The notes: a model not told the origin generated them from the sequence alone. DNA of 64,000 nt from Annona cherimola (GCA_030490835.1 CM059973.1:58904008-58968007), one strand, 5' to 3'; positions 26,528-38,737 are shown, counted from the stretch's first letter. Numbers and translations: made by a program.

Positions 26528-27400
26528 CACTACAAGAGAATGGTGTTTAAGCAACGTCCCTTTGTATAAATATTTTGAAACAAAAATAGATTTAGTTGCT
26601 TTAGATAAAAAAATTTGTGATTAAAATAAGTCTTGGTGCTAGAGACACAATTTTTGCCAAAATAGAATTTTTTGCTAACGATAAAATTTTTTTAATTAAT
26701 TTTGTCAAAGAAATTAGATTTCTTTGCTAAAAATGTTTAAAGAAGGCCATTCATAATGAAATTTTTATTACTTCAAATGATTGTATAGAGAATTTCCTTA
26801 ATTATTATAAAATAAATTTCTATTATAAAAGGATTGAATATCATTGGATGCAATAAAACTTTTTTCATTGGTATTTATAAGGCATATTCCCAGCACTCAC
26901 ACTATGGATGAAATTATTTCTATAAACACTCCTATAATAGGGGAATATTTTTGAAACCCTCACTTTCATGAGGGAGAAATTATAAAACTCTAAATCAAAA
27001 TTATAAAACTCTCATTTAGAGGGACTAAATTGCAAAACTCACCCAAGAGGGTAGGAAGAATGAACCCGGGTATGCTGCATGACAGCTTGCTAAGTTACCA
27101 CTAGGCTAGTTGCCCAGTGGGCGACATAATAAAACTAATATGTTTAAATCTATACTGTCATAGCAAATCCTATTCGCATGCCTCCTACCCAGTTATTGCT
27201 CATAGAAATGTTTAATTTCATTATATCATTTACTCATATTAGGAATTTGCAATTAATTTTTTACTGCAAAATTAGATTTTGTTGCTAACCGTGTAAGAAT
27301 TTTCATAATGAAAATTTTGTTTCTTCGACCATATGAAACATTTACTCATCGAGGCAATTAATGTAAAAGTTTTTATAGGTTTATGTGTTATAAAGCAATT
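26528..27400 (+). mobile_element. CACTA-like element end with sub-terminal repeats
   Basis: CACTACAAGAGAA at 26528 is the hallmark terminus of plant CACTA (En/Spm) elements. It is followed by repeats related to TTAGATTTnnTTGCTAA at about 26590, 26711 and 27266. The last two continue into a shared phrase (TTCATAATGAAAATTTT type). I could not find the opposite TTCTTGTAGTG end, so the element is truncated or its right end has decayed. A SINE-like unit lies inside. Confidence 0.55.
26895..27120 (-). mobile_element. tRNA-derived SINE-like element, copy 1
   Basis: On the minus strand, starting near 27120, there is an A-box-like TAGCCTAGTGG and about 35 nt later a B-box-like GGGTTCATTC. This is the internal RNA polymerase III promoter layout of tRNA-derived SINEs. 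The body that follows (GTTTTGCAATTTAGTCCC, AGAGTTTTATAATTTC, TCAAAAATATTCCCC) is shared with the copy at 49350-49580. The 3' tail and target duplication are not clear. Confidence 0.5.
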
Positions 27401-28239
27401 TTGATTTTATGGTATATTATGATTATCTTATAATAAAAATTTTAACTCTTAATTAAATATGATATATTAAAATCAGCTTGTGATTTTCACAATATGGAAG
27501 CTAGTGGGAAATCTTTTGGATCTAATCACATTCCCATGTACAATAGGAGGAGACAACTTAGGTAGGATACCCATTCAAATAAGATAGAGCTGAGCATATA
27601 CCAAGGGTAAGTAGAATCAACTCTAATAGGCAAAACGTACGAGTACTTAAGATAGTATTTAGTAATTTTAAATATTTAAAATTTAATTTTAATGATTTAA
27701 ATTTTTTATAATTATTATTTTAAATTATTTAGCAATTAATTTTATCTATTAAGTATTATTTTTAATGATTATTACTGTTCTATGAGTAGGATAAGATAAT
27801 TTTTTTACAAATATGATAATGTAGGGTACGCCCACCTATTGGCCCACTTAGAAGTAGCCCCTAGAATTTTTAAAATTAAAAAATCTTTAAATTAATAAAA
27901 AAATTTAAATGTAGTTTATTTCTGCCTAGTTTTCCTTCTTAAAAAATATTACTCTCCCTTTAATGACAAATTTCCACCCCATCAAAGGTCTTGGTTTCAT
28001 ATTTGGGTAGAGTAGTAATTAAACAAAATCAACCCGAATTGAACACTAAACTATATGAAATTTTCATTTGAAAAATGGTCTAACAATAACAAAAAATAAT
28101 AATAGCAATAATAACAAGAAAAGGAAATAATAAATAGGAAAAAGGAATAAAAAGAGAAAATAAGAAACTTTAATTTCTTTTTTATGACAAAATTTTATTT
28201 TTTGCATATAACAAACTAAATTTTTGGAAACTAATATTT
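27401..28239. other. AT-rich intergenic DNA
   Basis: No supported feature. It contains short AT-rich direct repeats (AATTTTAA variants around 27660-27770) and nothing coding. Confidence 0.4.
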
Positions 28240-29321
28240 ATATTATGTTGGTCCTGTGTGATGACTATTTAAAGAACTTTAGTAAAATGATGTGAATCAA
28301 GCAAAAAAATATAAACCACAACAATAAAATCAAATTATAAAAGCAAGAATACATATAGTGGTTCGGATCTCCCTATTCTACTCCACTCTCAAAGCACAAC
28401 AATTTAGGTTCTACAAGTCAACTTTAACAGAAAGTTACAATGGTATAATTTGTTTAACTCTCTTTTTGGATTGGTACTAACTTCCAGTTGAGTTCGTGAA
28501 GTAATTAATATTTTGATTCACTTTCTCTTAGTTTGATTACCATCAATACTAATGTATTAAAACTTTTTTCTTGGTTTGATTACCATCAACACCAAGGTAA
28601 CACAAAAAAAAATATCAAATGAAAAACAATCCGGTTTAGCACATCTGCAAGAGCAGCAACTCTTCAATTGATCAACTCTTTGTATCTTTGAATTCCTAGC
28701 AGCAACACCTTCAAGATTTTGCAATTTTTTAGCTTCACCTTTGAAACTCTACAGAAAACTATAAGTACTTTGGAGTTTTTCAAAATTTCACTAGGATATT
28801 TTTCTTCAATTTTTCTTTGTCTTCTAATTCTCTCAAGTTATCCTTTTATAGTCTCTTGATCACTTAAAATATGACCTAAAAGATAGATTAAGAGTTTTCA
28901 TGTATATCACAACTCTTTGAAATTTGAAAATTTGCCACCCAGAAAAGGTTAACATTTTCCAAACAAAATGTCAACTTTTTTGTGCTTCAGTTGAACCAAA
29001 GATTTTCCAATACGAAAAGGTTGGCCTTTCATAGATGAATTGTTGACTTTTTATGCTACAGTCAAGACAGAGATTTTTTCAGCATGAAAAGGTTAACTTT
29101 TTATAAACAAAAGGTCAACTTATTTCCCAATTCTACAAACTTCGAAAATCTTAAAGAAAATCTTGCTTCAAACATATTAATCCACTTAAGATAATCATAA
29201 ACAAATATACTAATCTTTATTCAAGATTAAGCATATTTCATATCATATTCTAAGTGAAGTTATCAATTAAGTATATTCTAAGATTATTTCAAGCATTCCA
29301 ATAAGCATATTCCATTCTCAA
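28240..29321. repeat. Dispersed repeat with ATATAGTGGTTCGG signature, copy 1
   Basis: The phrase ATATAGTGGTTCGGATCTCC, then CTACTCCACTCT and AAGCACA, recurs in the same order at 63560-63605 with similar flanks. Between 28920 and 29130 a motif (AAAGGTTnACnTTT with AAACAAAAnGTCAACTT) repeats about three times. It is probably a transposon terminal region of unknown class. The assembly gap cuts its right side. Confidence 0.5.
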
Positions 29322-29421
29322 NNNNNNNNNNNNNNNNNNNNNNNNNNNNNNNNNNNNNNNNNNNNNNNNNNNNNNNNNNNNNNNNNNNNNNNNNNNNNNN
29401 NNNNNNNNNNNNNNNNNNNNN
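29322..29421. other. Assembly gap of 100 N
   Basis: Exactly 100 undetermined bases, the usual size for a gap of unknown length. Any reading frame across it is an artefact. Confidence 0.99.
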
Positions 29422-30612
29422 ACTATGGCTAAAAGGAAAGTTAAATGGGGAAAATCACTCGCTCGAAAGGAGTAACTATTTTTTTTGTAAAATAATCTCA
29501 ATTTGTATTATATTTAAGTCACAAGACATTCTTACAATTTTCTAAAAACAACAATAAATTCTTATCAATTAAACTCCTACTAGGAGAAGGAAAACTTCTA
29601 AAAACAGGAGGAAGTAAAATACCCAAACACATATACGAAATTCCAAAATAATTCATGGGCGTTATTGCCAAGATAAACCATTTGGCGGCAACAATGGAGA
29701 ACTATTGTATCTACCGAAAATATTGAATCATTACTCTTCCTTTTTATTCTTTAGCTTATTTATTTATTTGTTTTTAATTGTAGTTTTTTATCATTATAAA
29801 TTTATAATGCATATTGTTATTAGTCATTTATTCAATTATTCTTCGTAAAATTTAATAATTTATTCACTTTTTTATTTAATTTAACTCATGTAGGAATTTA
29901 TATTCACTTTTTTATTTAATTTAACTCATGTAGGAATTTATCTTTCATCCTCCGAGATGTAGATCCACAAAAAAAAAAAAATCATCCGTACGTAAGGACA
30001 TCAGACATTCAGACTGGATGGTTAGTTGTTTAGTTGACAAGAGAGCGAATGGCTGGCGGGAGACGCATTTATGGAGCTAGCCTAGGGTCTGTACGAAAAT
30101 TCCAGGTAATAGTCTATTTTTTCTGAAGGGAATGCATTAAAATCTTTTTTTTTTTTTAATCCAATAAAAGAGTCATGCTGGCGCTGGCCCTTGTGCCACA
30201 TGGACTAGGGGAGCATTTGTCTTCTATTTAGTGAGGAGCTTACTATTATGATTATGATCTCTTATTATTGAAGTAAAAAGTCAGTCAGTAAGATAGAAAA
30301 AATAGTCTCAAATGAATTATAAATATAACAATAAAAAATAAAAGTCATGTCCACGTAACCTGATCTATTTTCTACATTTATGTGAAATGTGAAATCTATT
30401 TGATGCATTGTATTTAAAATCCGGTTACTCTTCTGTGTAACTATATTATACAGAAGGAGTTCTATACAACTCCTTTATTTTTAATATTTTGATAATGGAT
30501 AGAAAATTCATCCCCTTTATTGTATTTATTATTATTTTTTTATGTAAGAGTTCAAGTTTCATATAAATAAAATATGTGTATGAACTACATTTTCTTATAT
30601 ATATATATATAT
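29422..30612. other. AT-rich intergenic DNA right of the gap
   Basis: Contains the perfect 40-bp duplication at 29861-29940 and a (TA)n tract at about 30594-30613 into which the next element inserted. No gene is supported. Confidence 0.5.
29861..29940. repeat. Perfect 40-bp tandem duplication
   Basis: Positions 29861-29900 and 29901-29940 are identical (unit begins TATTCACTTTTTTATTTAAT and ends TAGGAATTTA). Lack of divergence means it is recent, or a local assembly artefact near the gap. Confidence 0.95.
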
Positions 30613-30994
30613 AAGGACTGTTCAGGTGCAGCATCACTGCACCGGAACAGCAGTGCAGTGGGCCCAAAATGGGCCCCACACGATCATGAAATCATGATTT
30701 ACTCCACCAATTGTATTTAAAATAATGTATTCTATTACCATACCAATTTTCATCCCAATCAGATACTTTAAAGTTGTTATTTACATCAAACTATTTTATT
30801 ACGTTGAATTTGTACCATTTTCAGATGGGGCCCATATACATATCTGATTGGGATGAAAATTGGTATGATAATATAATACATTATTCTAAATATAATGGGT
30901 GGAGTAGATGATGATTTCATGATCATGTGGGGCCCATTTGGGGCCCACTGTACCGCTGTTCTGGTGCAGCGTCACTGCACCGGAACAGCATCCT
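30613..30994. mobile_element. Foldback MITE family B, copy with GTGCAG hairpin arms
   Basis: A ~380-bp near palindrome. Each end is itself a hairpin: CTGTTCAGGTGCAG, loop CATCA, CTGCACCGGAACAG on the left, and the matching GCTGTTCTGGTGCAG, loop CGTCA, CTGCACCGGAACAGC on the right. The core has ACCATACCAATTTTCATCC on one arm and its complement on the other. Outer ends AAGGACTG and CAGCATCCT are inverted. It sits in a (TA)n run, so the target duplication (TATATATATA) is suggestive but not diagnostic. Confidence 0.85.
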
Positions 30995-31775
30995 ATATAT
31001 ATATTCATGTACAAGTTATAAAAATGCCAAAATCTATTTATGTATGTATTAGAATACAAAAATAATTGAAAACGTAACTTTAAAATTGACGTTTAAAATT
31101 AAATTATTTTATTACATTAATTTTGCATATTTGTAGATGGGGCCATGGACAGAAATACTATACAAATGAAAAAATTTCTATATAATATGGATTATGCTCA
31201 CTAAAATTGATGGAGAAGATTTTTATTAAAATATTAAAAATAAAATTAGTTATATAAGAGAGGTTTCAGACAAAGAAAGTCCTTTAAAATTGGGCTTTGC
31301 TGCTATGACCCATTACATTTTTGTGATGTAAAATTGGCTTCATCTATTGTATTTAGCATAATTTATATTATCATAAAAATTCTTTTATTTGTTTAGTTTC
31401 ACTGCGTATAAGTCTCATCTACCCATGGTGGAGCCAAGAACTTAGAACTGAGAACAAAAATTATACATATGTGTATTTATGAAAATTTGATAATTAAAAT
31501 TTTAATTAATTATATTTTATTGCAAATTTTCTCTTAAAAACATAAAATATGTTATTCTACGGTTATATAAAATTTTAGTTAATTATTTATAAATTATATA
31601 ATATAAAAATATTCATCGTTAATTCCACATTTACTTCCTCTATATATAAACACATCTTAATTAACGTAAGAAAAGTGATTAAAATTAGGGGGTGTAACTT
31701 GGGTAGAGTATCTATGAGTTAACCTATTGAGTACCTTAAAATGAGTAGGATATGTTTATATTTTTATACCTATAA
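30995..31775. other. Intergenic DNA with a partial family B fragment
   Basis: Positions 31060-31260 carry family B core phrases (TTATTTATGTATGTATTAGA, TTTGTAGATGGGGCCATG) without clear terminal hairpins, so this is a truncated copy. The rest is AT-rich, with no gene. Confidence 0.5.
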
Positions 31776-32057
31776 GGGATGTGTTTGGCAATTAATAAAA
31801 CATATTAAGTTAAAACTTTTCAATCTAAAACTTTTCATTCTCCATAACTATCATATTTTTTAATCATTTTTTTCACATTTTTCTATACAACTACCCTACT
31901 TTTCAATCATTTCTACACAACTATCCACACAACTAACTTATCTATTTTAACTTTATTCTCTTTACTACTCATCATTACCTCTATCATATCACATCATCTA
32001 CAACTTTTACTTTCCAAAACTTTTCACCAAAAGTTATATTCATTACCAAACACACCC
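31776..32057. mobile_element. Tourist-like MITE, copy 3 (inverted relative to copies 2 and 5)
   Basis: Left end GGGATGTGTTTGG, right end CCAAACACACCC. The flanking bases are TAA on the left and TAG on the right, close to a TWA-type duplication. Internal blocks (ATCATTTCTACACAACTA, ATCTATTTTAACTTTATTC) are the reverse complement of those in the 24315 and 54029 copies. Confidence 0.8.
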
Positions 32058-32349
32058 TAGATGTGATAGGTTTAAAGTAAGAAAAAAATATTCAGTTCAA
32101 TTTGGACATAATAGGTTCCAAAGTTTGGCTAACCGAAACCAACTCGAGTTACCAATACATATTTAAGAAATATTTTATAAAATATCTTTCATAATGAAAC
32201 ACATAAATATATTCATTAAATATATAAAAATTATTTAATTTATCTATTATTTAATAATTTTAAAAATATATTTCAAAAATTATATTATTATCATCTTGGT
32301 TATAAATTTTAATTAAGACTTTTAATAAAATTATAATTTTTAGATATAG

Positions 32350-35130
32350 AGCACGTTTGTTTAACGGCAAAATTTTGAAAACAAAACTTTTCAATCTAAA
32401 TCTTTTATTCTCCATAATTATCTTATTTTTAATTATTTTTCATATTCTCTTATAAAATTACCTTACTTTTCAATCATTTTTACACAAGTAACCATACAAC
32501 TAACATATTTATTTTAACTTTATTCTCTTTGCTCCTCATTATTACCCATATTATATTAATAATTTTCTTCTGATTCAAAAATTTTTATACCAAAAACTTT
32601 CATCCAAAAATTTATCACTTCTTAAACATAACCATAATATAAAGACTATTTTCAAGAATTGATTTAGAACCGATTCGACCTTAAAAATAAGGTAAGGTGG
32701 GCTTAAAATCCACTTGACTAAAAATAGGATAAGGTAGGAGTTCTTGAGAATAAGATAAGGGTAAAGTCAATTATGAACTGAACTTATCCGACTCAAGTTG
32801 CACTTTTAATAAAAACAAATATGATCATCATAAAATTTTTCAAGTAATTACTTGAAAATATATGAAAATTCAAATTGTACATCATTAACAATTATATATT
32901 GTATTCAAATTTTAATCAAATTTTATCAAATAATGTCTAAATATATTCAAGATTAAATATGAAATAGTAAGAACTTAAGTTTCTTTCAATTAATATTTTT
33001 CCTTGTCTTTTACCCAACTTTTTCTTAAATTAAGCATTTCATAACATAAAATTTACTTGATATAAAATATAAACAATAACTAGACTATGTATAAAATAAG
33101 AGTAATAAAAACTTTTCAATCTACAACTTTTCACTTTCCACAACTAGACTATTTTTTAATTATTTTTTATATTTTTCTATACAATTATTTTATCTTTCAA
33201 TCATTTCTACACAACTATTCATGCAACTTTCTTATCTATTTTGATTTTATTCTCTTTATTTTCTATTATTTCTCCTATCTTATTACATCATTTTAGTTAT
33301 AATTCAAAAACTTTTACACAAAAAATATTTCATTCAAAAGTTTTATTACTTCCTAAATACAACCATAATATGAAAACTATTTAAAGAATAGATTCGAAAC
33401 CGATCTAAGCTTAAAAATAAGGCAGGATAGGCTTAGAACTAACTTGATCTAAATTGAGTAAGGTAGGAGTTTTTAATAAAAGAATAAGGGTAAAATTAAT
33501 TTAAAACTAGACCTACTTGACTCATGTTGCACTCTTAATAAAAAGAATATGATCATCTTATATATTTTTTAAATTAATTACTCGAAAATATATGAAAATT
33601 CGAACCATACACCGATTAACAATTATATATTATGTTCAAATGTCAATTAAATTTTATCAAATAATATCTAAATATATTCAAGATTAAATATAAAATGATA
33701 AGACCTTATGTCATTTCTATTAATATTACTCCTTACCTTTTACCCATTTTTCTTAAATTAAGCATTCTATAATATAAACTTTACTTGACTTAAAATAGTA
33801 ACAGTAATTGAATTATGTATAAATAAGAATAATTAAAAAATTTTCAAATAAAAAATTTTTCAATGCAAAATTTTTCACTTTTCGCAACTACCTTATTTTT
33901 AATCATTTTTTGACATCTTCCTACACATCTATCTTATCTTTCAATTATTTCTACACAATTATCCATACAATTGATATATCTATTTAATTTTATTCTCTTT
34001 ACTCCCTATCGTTACTCCTATTATGTTATATCATTTTCTCTTAATTCAAAAACTTTTATACTGAAAAATTTTTATGCAAAAGTTTTATCAATTTCTAAAC
34101 ACAACCATAATGTAAAGACTATTTTAAAGAATTAATTTGTAACTAATCCGATCTTAAAATAAAGGTAAGTTATTCTTAGAACTGACTTGACCTAAAATAA
34201 GATAAGGTAGTAGTTTTCGAGAATACAATAAGGATAAAATCAATCCCAAATTAGACCTACCTGACTCAAGGTGCACTCTTAATAAAAACAAATAAGATCA
34301 ACTTATATATTTCAAACTGTACATCATTTAAAAATTATATATTGTTAATGATTATATATTGTGTATTCAAATTTGAATCAAAATTTAGTAAATAATATCT
34401 AAATATATTCAAGATTAAATATGAAAATGTAAGACCTCAAGTTTCCTTTTATTAATATTTCTCATTGTCTTTTACCCATCTTTTTCTTAAATTAAACATT
34501 CCATTATATAAAATTCGAGGATGCTTCTATAAAACCTCATTTCTATGTAACCTTATCCATTTTTAACATCTAGATGATTAATAAAAAATTTACTTCATCT
34601 ATTATGTTTAACATCACTTATATTATCATAGAAACCCTTTCATATGTTTAATATCATTGTATATGGGCCATATCTACAAACATGTAAAATCAATATAATA
34701 AAATGATAAATATCAATTTTTAAGTAGTATTTTCAATAGCTAAACTATTTAAAATATCATTATTACATGCATAAAGGATTCTATAAAATATTGCTACATT
34801 CCAATACATATGTGAATGGATTTAAGCATTTTCCCTAATTTAGATTGAATATAGCTATTTTTGAACAAATATAGCCTATCTACATATTGAATTTAGATGA
34901 AAATTGGTTTCATAGCTAAAAAAATGATTTTAAATATAATAAATAAATTGAATTTTTTGTCAAACATCAAAATCTTAAAATTTGAGGGAGTTACATGGAA
35001 TTGCTTTTATGTAAACCGGTTACATAAAAGCAACCCGCATAAAATTTACTTGACAAAAATATAAACAATAATTGAACTATATATAAAATAAGAACAAGAA
35101 ATAAACATAATAATAAAAAATATACTTACT
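32350..35130. repeat. Three-unit ~735-bp tandem array, third unit split by an insertion
   Basis: Units begin near 32382, 33108 and 33851. Each opens with a decayed Tourist-like MITE segment (AAAACTTTTCAATCT). It continues with a CATAATATAAAGACTATTT marker, a TAAGGTAGG phrase, GACTCAAGTTGCAC, and ATTCAAGATTAAATATGAAA. Spacing between markers is about 731 and 743 bp. Unit 3 is interrupted at 34517-35038 by a family B foldback element and resumes at 35039 with the expected continuation. The MITE is part of the repeated unit, so it inserted before the array expanded. Confidence 0.8.
34517..35038. mobile_element. Foldback MITE family B inside the tandem array
   Basis: The element starts GAGGATGCTTCTAT and ends AAAGCAACCCGC. 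It is flanked by ATAAAATTC (34508-34516) and ATAAAATTT (35039-35047), a 9-bp duplication with one mismatch. Tandem unit 1 has a single ATAAAATTT at 33046-33054 at the corresponding place, so the empty site is visible. The right end carries a hairpin (GCTTTTATGTAA, ACCGG, TTACATAAAAGC). A 9-bp duplication and G-starting ends fit a Mutator-like MITE. Confidence 0.85.
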
Positions 35131-35167
35131 ATAATTTTGCAAAATAAATAAAGAAGCTACTAAAGAT

Positions 35168-35707
35168 TGGTCCCGCTTTTATGCAACCGAGTACATAAAA
35201 GCGGACCCATGTAACTCCTTCAAAATCTAAGATTTGATTCTTAATGAAAAATCCAATCTATTTATTGTATTAACATCATTTGTTTATCTAGGAGACTGAG
35301 CTTCATCCTAATTAACTATGTTTATGGGCCACATTTGTTCAAACATATATATTCATTTGTAAATTATGAAAAACACAGATCTATTTACAAATGTATTAGA
35401 ATGTACTAATACTTCATAGAATCATTTATTCACATAAAAATAATATTTTGGATGATTTAGATGTTGAAAATACTACTTTAAAATTGATATTTTAGCATTT
35501 TTCATAATTTACACATGAATATATACAAATTATAACAAATGCGACCCATAAACATATTTGATTGGGATGAAACTTGATTTCTAGATAAACAAATTATATT
35601 AAATACAATAAATGGATTAGATTTTCTATTAAATATCAAAATCTTAGATCTTGAAGGGGTTACATGGGTCTGCTTCTATGTAACCCAGTTACATAGAAGC
35701 GAAGCCC
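35168..35707. mobile_element. Foldback MITE family B with CTTTTATG hairpin arms
   Basis: It is flanked by ACTAAAGAT (35159-35167) and ACTAAATAT (35708-35716), a 9-bp duplication with one mismatch. The left arm folds as GGTCCCGCTTTTATG against CATAAAAGCGGACC. The right arm folds as GCTTCTATGTAAC, CCA, GTTACATAGAAGC. The core phrases (TTCATCCTAATTAACTATGT, TTGATTGGGATGAAACTTGA) are inverted relative to each other and shared with other B copies. It is non-coding. Confidence 0.85.
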
Positions 35708-35716
35708 ACTAAATAT

Positions 35717-36000
35717 TATATAGAATTATTTATCCATATAATAATGATATTTTAGATGATTTAAATATTGAAAATTCAACTTTAAAATAAATAGTTAACA
35801 TCGAATTATTTTATTAATTGATTTTACACACTTGTAGATGGGGCCATGCACACTAATATTAGATAAATGATGTGGTTTACATAAACTATAAAGAATGCTG
35901 AATAAAATTAATGAAGTGGATTTTTCATAAAATAATCTAGGTAAGAAAAACATACGGGGTTACTTAGAAGCGTAATTTCATAGAAGCAAAAGTCTTTAAT
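35717..36000. mobile_element. Partial foldback family B copy
   Basis: It carries the right-half core (TTGTAGATGGGGCCATGCAC, AATGAAGTGGATTTTTCATA) and ends near GGGGTTACTTAGAAGCG. The left half is missing. It probably lost one arm by deletion next to the 35168 copy. Confidence 0.55.
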
Positions 36001-36372
36001 ATCATTAATTTTATCATTTGATTAAAAATGATCTTAATAAAAGTTGTGATGGGTTATATTTGCTTAAAAATATTTATTCATGTGTAAATTATAAATATAT
36101 GTAATAATTTTTTGTAAAATCATTTATCCTCACATCAATGATGTTTTAGAGACTTCAAATGCTAAAAATTATAGCTTTGAAAATTATAAATCAAACAATT
36201 TTATTATATTTATTTTACACATTTTTAGAAAATACTTTTGTAATTTTTTTATTTAATTGAAACTTTCTAAACAAAGACTTATAAATAGGTGTGAACCAAT
36301 ACAAATATCTAATTCAAATAGGATGTGGAAGATTCCACGGTTTTGGCAGTTTGAGTTAAATTTTCAGGATAA

Positions 36373-37173
36373 TTTACAAATATACCTATATAATTTGATC
36401 ATAAGTCAAATATACCTACATAATTTCAAAAATTACAAATTACTCCCACTTAGTTTAACTATAATGGCAAATATACCTATACCATTATGACGCCGTTGCT
36501 ACACCATCATAGCATCAATATATTTGCTAAGATACGTAAACTACTTGAGGATATTTGTAATTAATTTTTGCAAATATACCTATGCAGTTGGAGCCCAATT
36601 CTATGCACCCGGGTGCATTCAGCCTCAATGCACCCGGGTGTACTACACCTATTTTTTTTTATTTTTTTTTTTGAAATTTTTTTCATGAAGCTGTGAATAT
36701 AGGTTTATTTAACATATGTATCAATTTTTACTATTTTTGGAGATTTTTAGATATTTTTTTTAGATTTTTTAAAATCAGTGGCATTTTCAGTAATTTAAAA
36801 TTACCAAAAATGCCACTGATTTTTAAAAATCTAAAAAAAATATCTAAACGTCTCCAAAAATAGTAAAAATTGATACATATGTTAAATAAACCTAGATTAA
36901 CCATTGTGTAAAAAAATTTTCAAAAAAAATAAAAAAATAGGTGTAGTACACCCGGGTGCATTGAGGCTGAATGCACCCGGGTGCATAGGATTGCGTTCCT
37001 ATGCAGTTTGCCTGTTTTTGCTAATATACCAACGATGTGATAGTGCAATGACAACTTTATAACAATGTAGGAATATATGCAATTATGGACAAACCATAGA
37101 GGTTATTTGCAATTTTTGAAACCATATTAGTATATTTGTAATTATAATCAAACTACATACGTATATTTGTAAA
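36373..37173. mobile_element. ATATACCTA foldback element, host of a nested insertion
   Basis: The left arm begins TTTACAAATATACCTATATA. The right arm ends in its complement (GTATATTTGTAAA) with further paired blocks (TTTCAAAAATTACAAAT against ATTTGCAATTTTTGAAA). Without the nested element (36590-36997 plus one duplicated site) it is about 380 bp. It is related to the half-element at 19795-19965. No target duplication is clear. Confidence 0.7.
36590..36997. mobile_element. Foldback MITE family A with CACCCGGGTG arms
   Basis: It is flanked by CCTATGCAGTT on both sides (36579-36589 and 36998-37008), 11 identical bases, within the range of Mutator-type 9-11 bp duplications. Each arm carries two CCCGGG palindromes, the outer one being ATGCACCCGGGTGCAT at 36603-36618. 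The core is a near perfect palindrome centred near 36795 (AGTGGCATTTTCAG against AAAAATGCCACTG, and AACATATGTATCAATTTTTA against its complement). The transcript of either strand would form one long hairpin. Confidence 0.9.
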
Positions 37174-37189
37174 GAGCCGTGATTTAATT

Positions 37190-37590
37190 AGATTGGGCTA
37201 TGTTAGGCCTTACTTAGCCCTACCAAAAAACATATTTCTTTAAGAAAAAATTTCAGTTTTTTCATGAACACGTAAAGCTAGGTTTGTTTAACCTATAAAC
37301 CAAGTTTTATCATTTTTGGATATTTTAAGTATTTTTTTAGATTTTTAAATATAGTGGCATTTTTGTAAATTTACTTTAAAAAATCCCAAAAAAACTTTGT
37401 TTGTTTTATCATTTAATGAAAATGTCACTGTGTTTAAAAATCTAAAAAAAAATACTTAAAATCATCCAAAAATGGAAAACTCGGTTTAAAGGTTAAATAC
37501 ACCTAGCTTTACATGTTCATGAAAAAATTGAAAAAATTAAAAATATTTTTTTTCGCCTGGCTAAGTAAGGCCTAACTTAGACTATATTGT
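37190..37590. mobile_element. Foldback MITE family A with TTAGGCCTTACTTAGCC arms
   Basis: The arms are GTTAGGCCTTACTTAGCC on the left and GGCTAAGTAAGGCCTAACTT on the right. The core shares ATAGTGGCATTTTTG and TTCATGAACACGTAAAGCTA with its complement on the other side. The arms differ from those of the adjacent 36590 copy, but the core is related. Exact ends and target duplication are not clear. Confidence 0.75.
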
Positions 37591-38737
37591 TATCGCGTTG
37601 ATAATAAATTTCTAAGTGAAATTATAATTTTCGAATATAATGCAAAGATTTAGAATTGAAATTGAAATCAACCGGACCTTAAAAATAAAATTCGGACAGG
37701 TTTTAATCCCTCGAAGGACAAAAAAAATAATAAATAAAATAAAAATGGTGAAATAATATCTCGAAGTTATCCACTAATATCAGGCTTATTTATATGGTTG
37801 ATATTATTTCACCGTAAATTAATATTTATGAGTGCTCCTTCCTAGCAGGTGACTTACATTTCTTTTGTCTTTTCCACCCTACCAGTCCTGAATCCTGGTC
37901 CCGATAGTCCTTATCGAATCCTTACTCGAATCCCTCATCTCTTGATATCGCAAGTACTTTTACTTTTGTGTGAATTTTGAAAAAATGCTTAAATTCATAC
38001 ATAAATGCATTAGAATATTTGCCTCTTTATTATGTTGTGGTGGAGCTTTGTGTTCTTCATATTTGGTGTAGTAAAGCTTGTATTTTTAAAGTTAAATTGT
38101 AATAATGTCTCGAGAGTTAATTGTAATACGAATTGAGATGATTGTAAATATATACCAATAAAAATGTATTAAAATATTATAAGAATTTATATAATTATTC
38201 ATCCACTTAGAAAAATATTATCGAAATATTTTCATCAATTTAGACGCTTATATATTAATCAAATAGTTTTATAAAATTAACTTTAAATTTTTATCAAATG
38301 AAAGCACACACGCATCTCATTAGCCAAATAAATGTTTCTAAAAGACCTGATTATATATAATTAGTTGTATATATGTTTAACTTATAATATTCATTTTTAA
38401 TTTTAATTATGTTTTAATTTTTCTTCGTAAACATATTTTTCTAAATATATTGACTATATATTAAGTTTTACTATTTTATAATATTTTAAATATTTATTTT
38501 TATTTTTAAAAATCATCAATTTCATGAGCCTCTGTTTCTAAATGCTATATGATTTCACATCACCATTAAGGTAAGCTAATAACATGTCATTCAATTGAAT
38601 TAAATTCCATTTAATTTTTATCACACAATAAATCTAGTTAATTTTGGCTAAATATTTTATCAACTAAGACTATTCACATTTAAAATTAGATGAGATATTT
38701 TATATGTTTCAAATCTTAATTTTGTTACGTGGAGTTT
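37591..38737. other. AT-rich intergenic DNA with a partial family A arm
   Basis: Positions 38360-38540 look like a left half of a family A element (GTATATATGTTTAACTTATA, TAAACATATTTTTCTAAATA). No gene seen. Confidence 0.45.

Noticed and set aside
29289..29501. Reading frame spanning the N gap
   Set aside because: Half of its residues are undefined, so it is an artefact of reading through 100 N.
29640..29720. GGCGTTATTGCC and TTGGCGGCAACAATGG as a gypsy leader (GGCGCCGTTGCCGGGG type)
   Set aside because: Similarity is short and the bases that define that leader are not in order.
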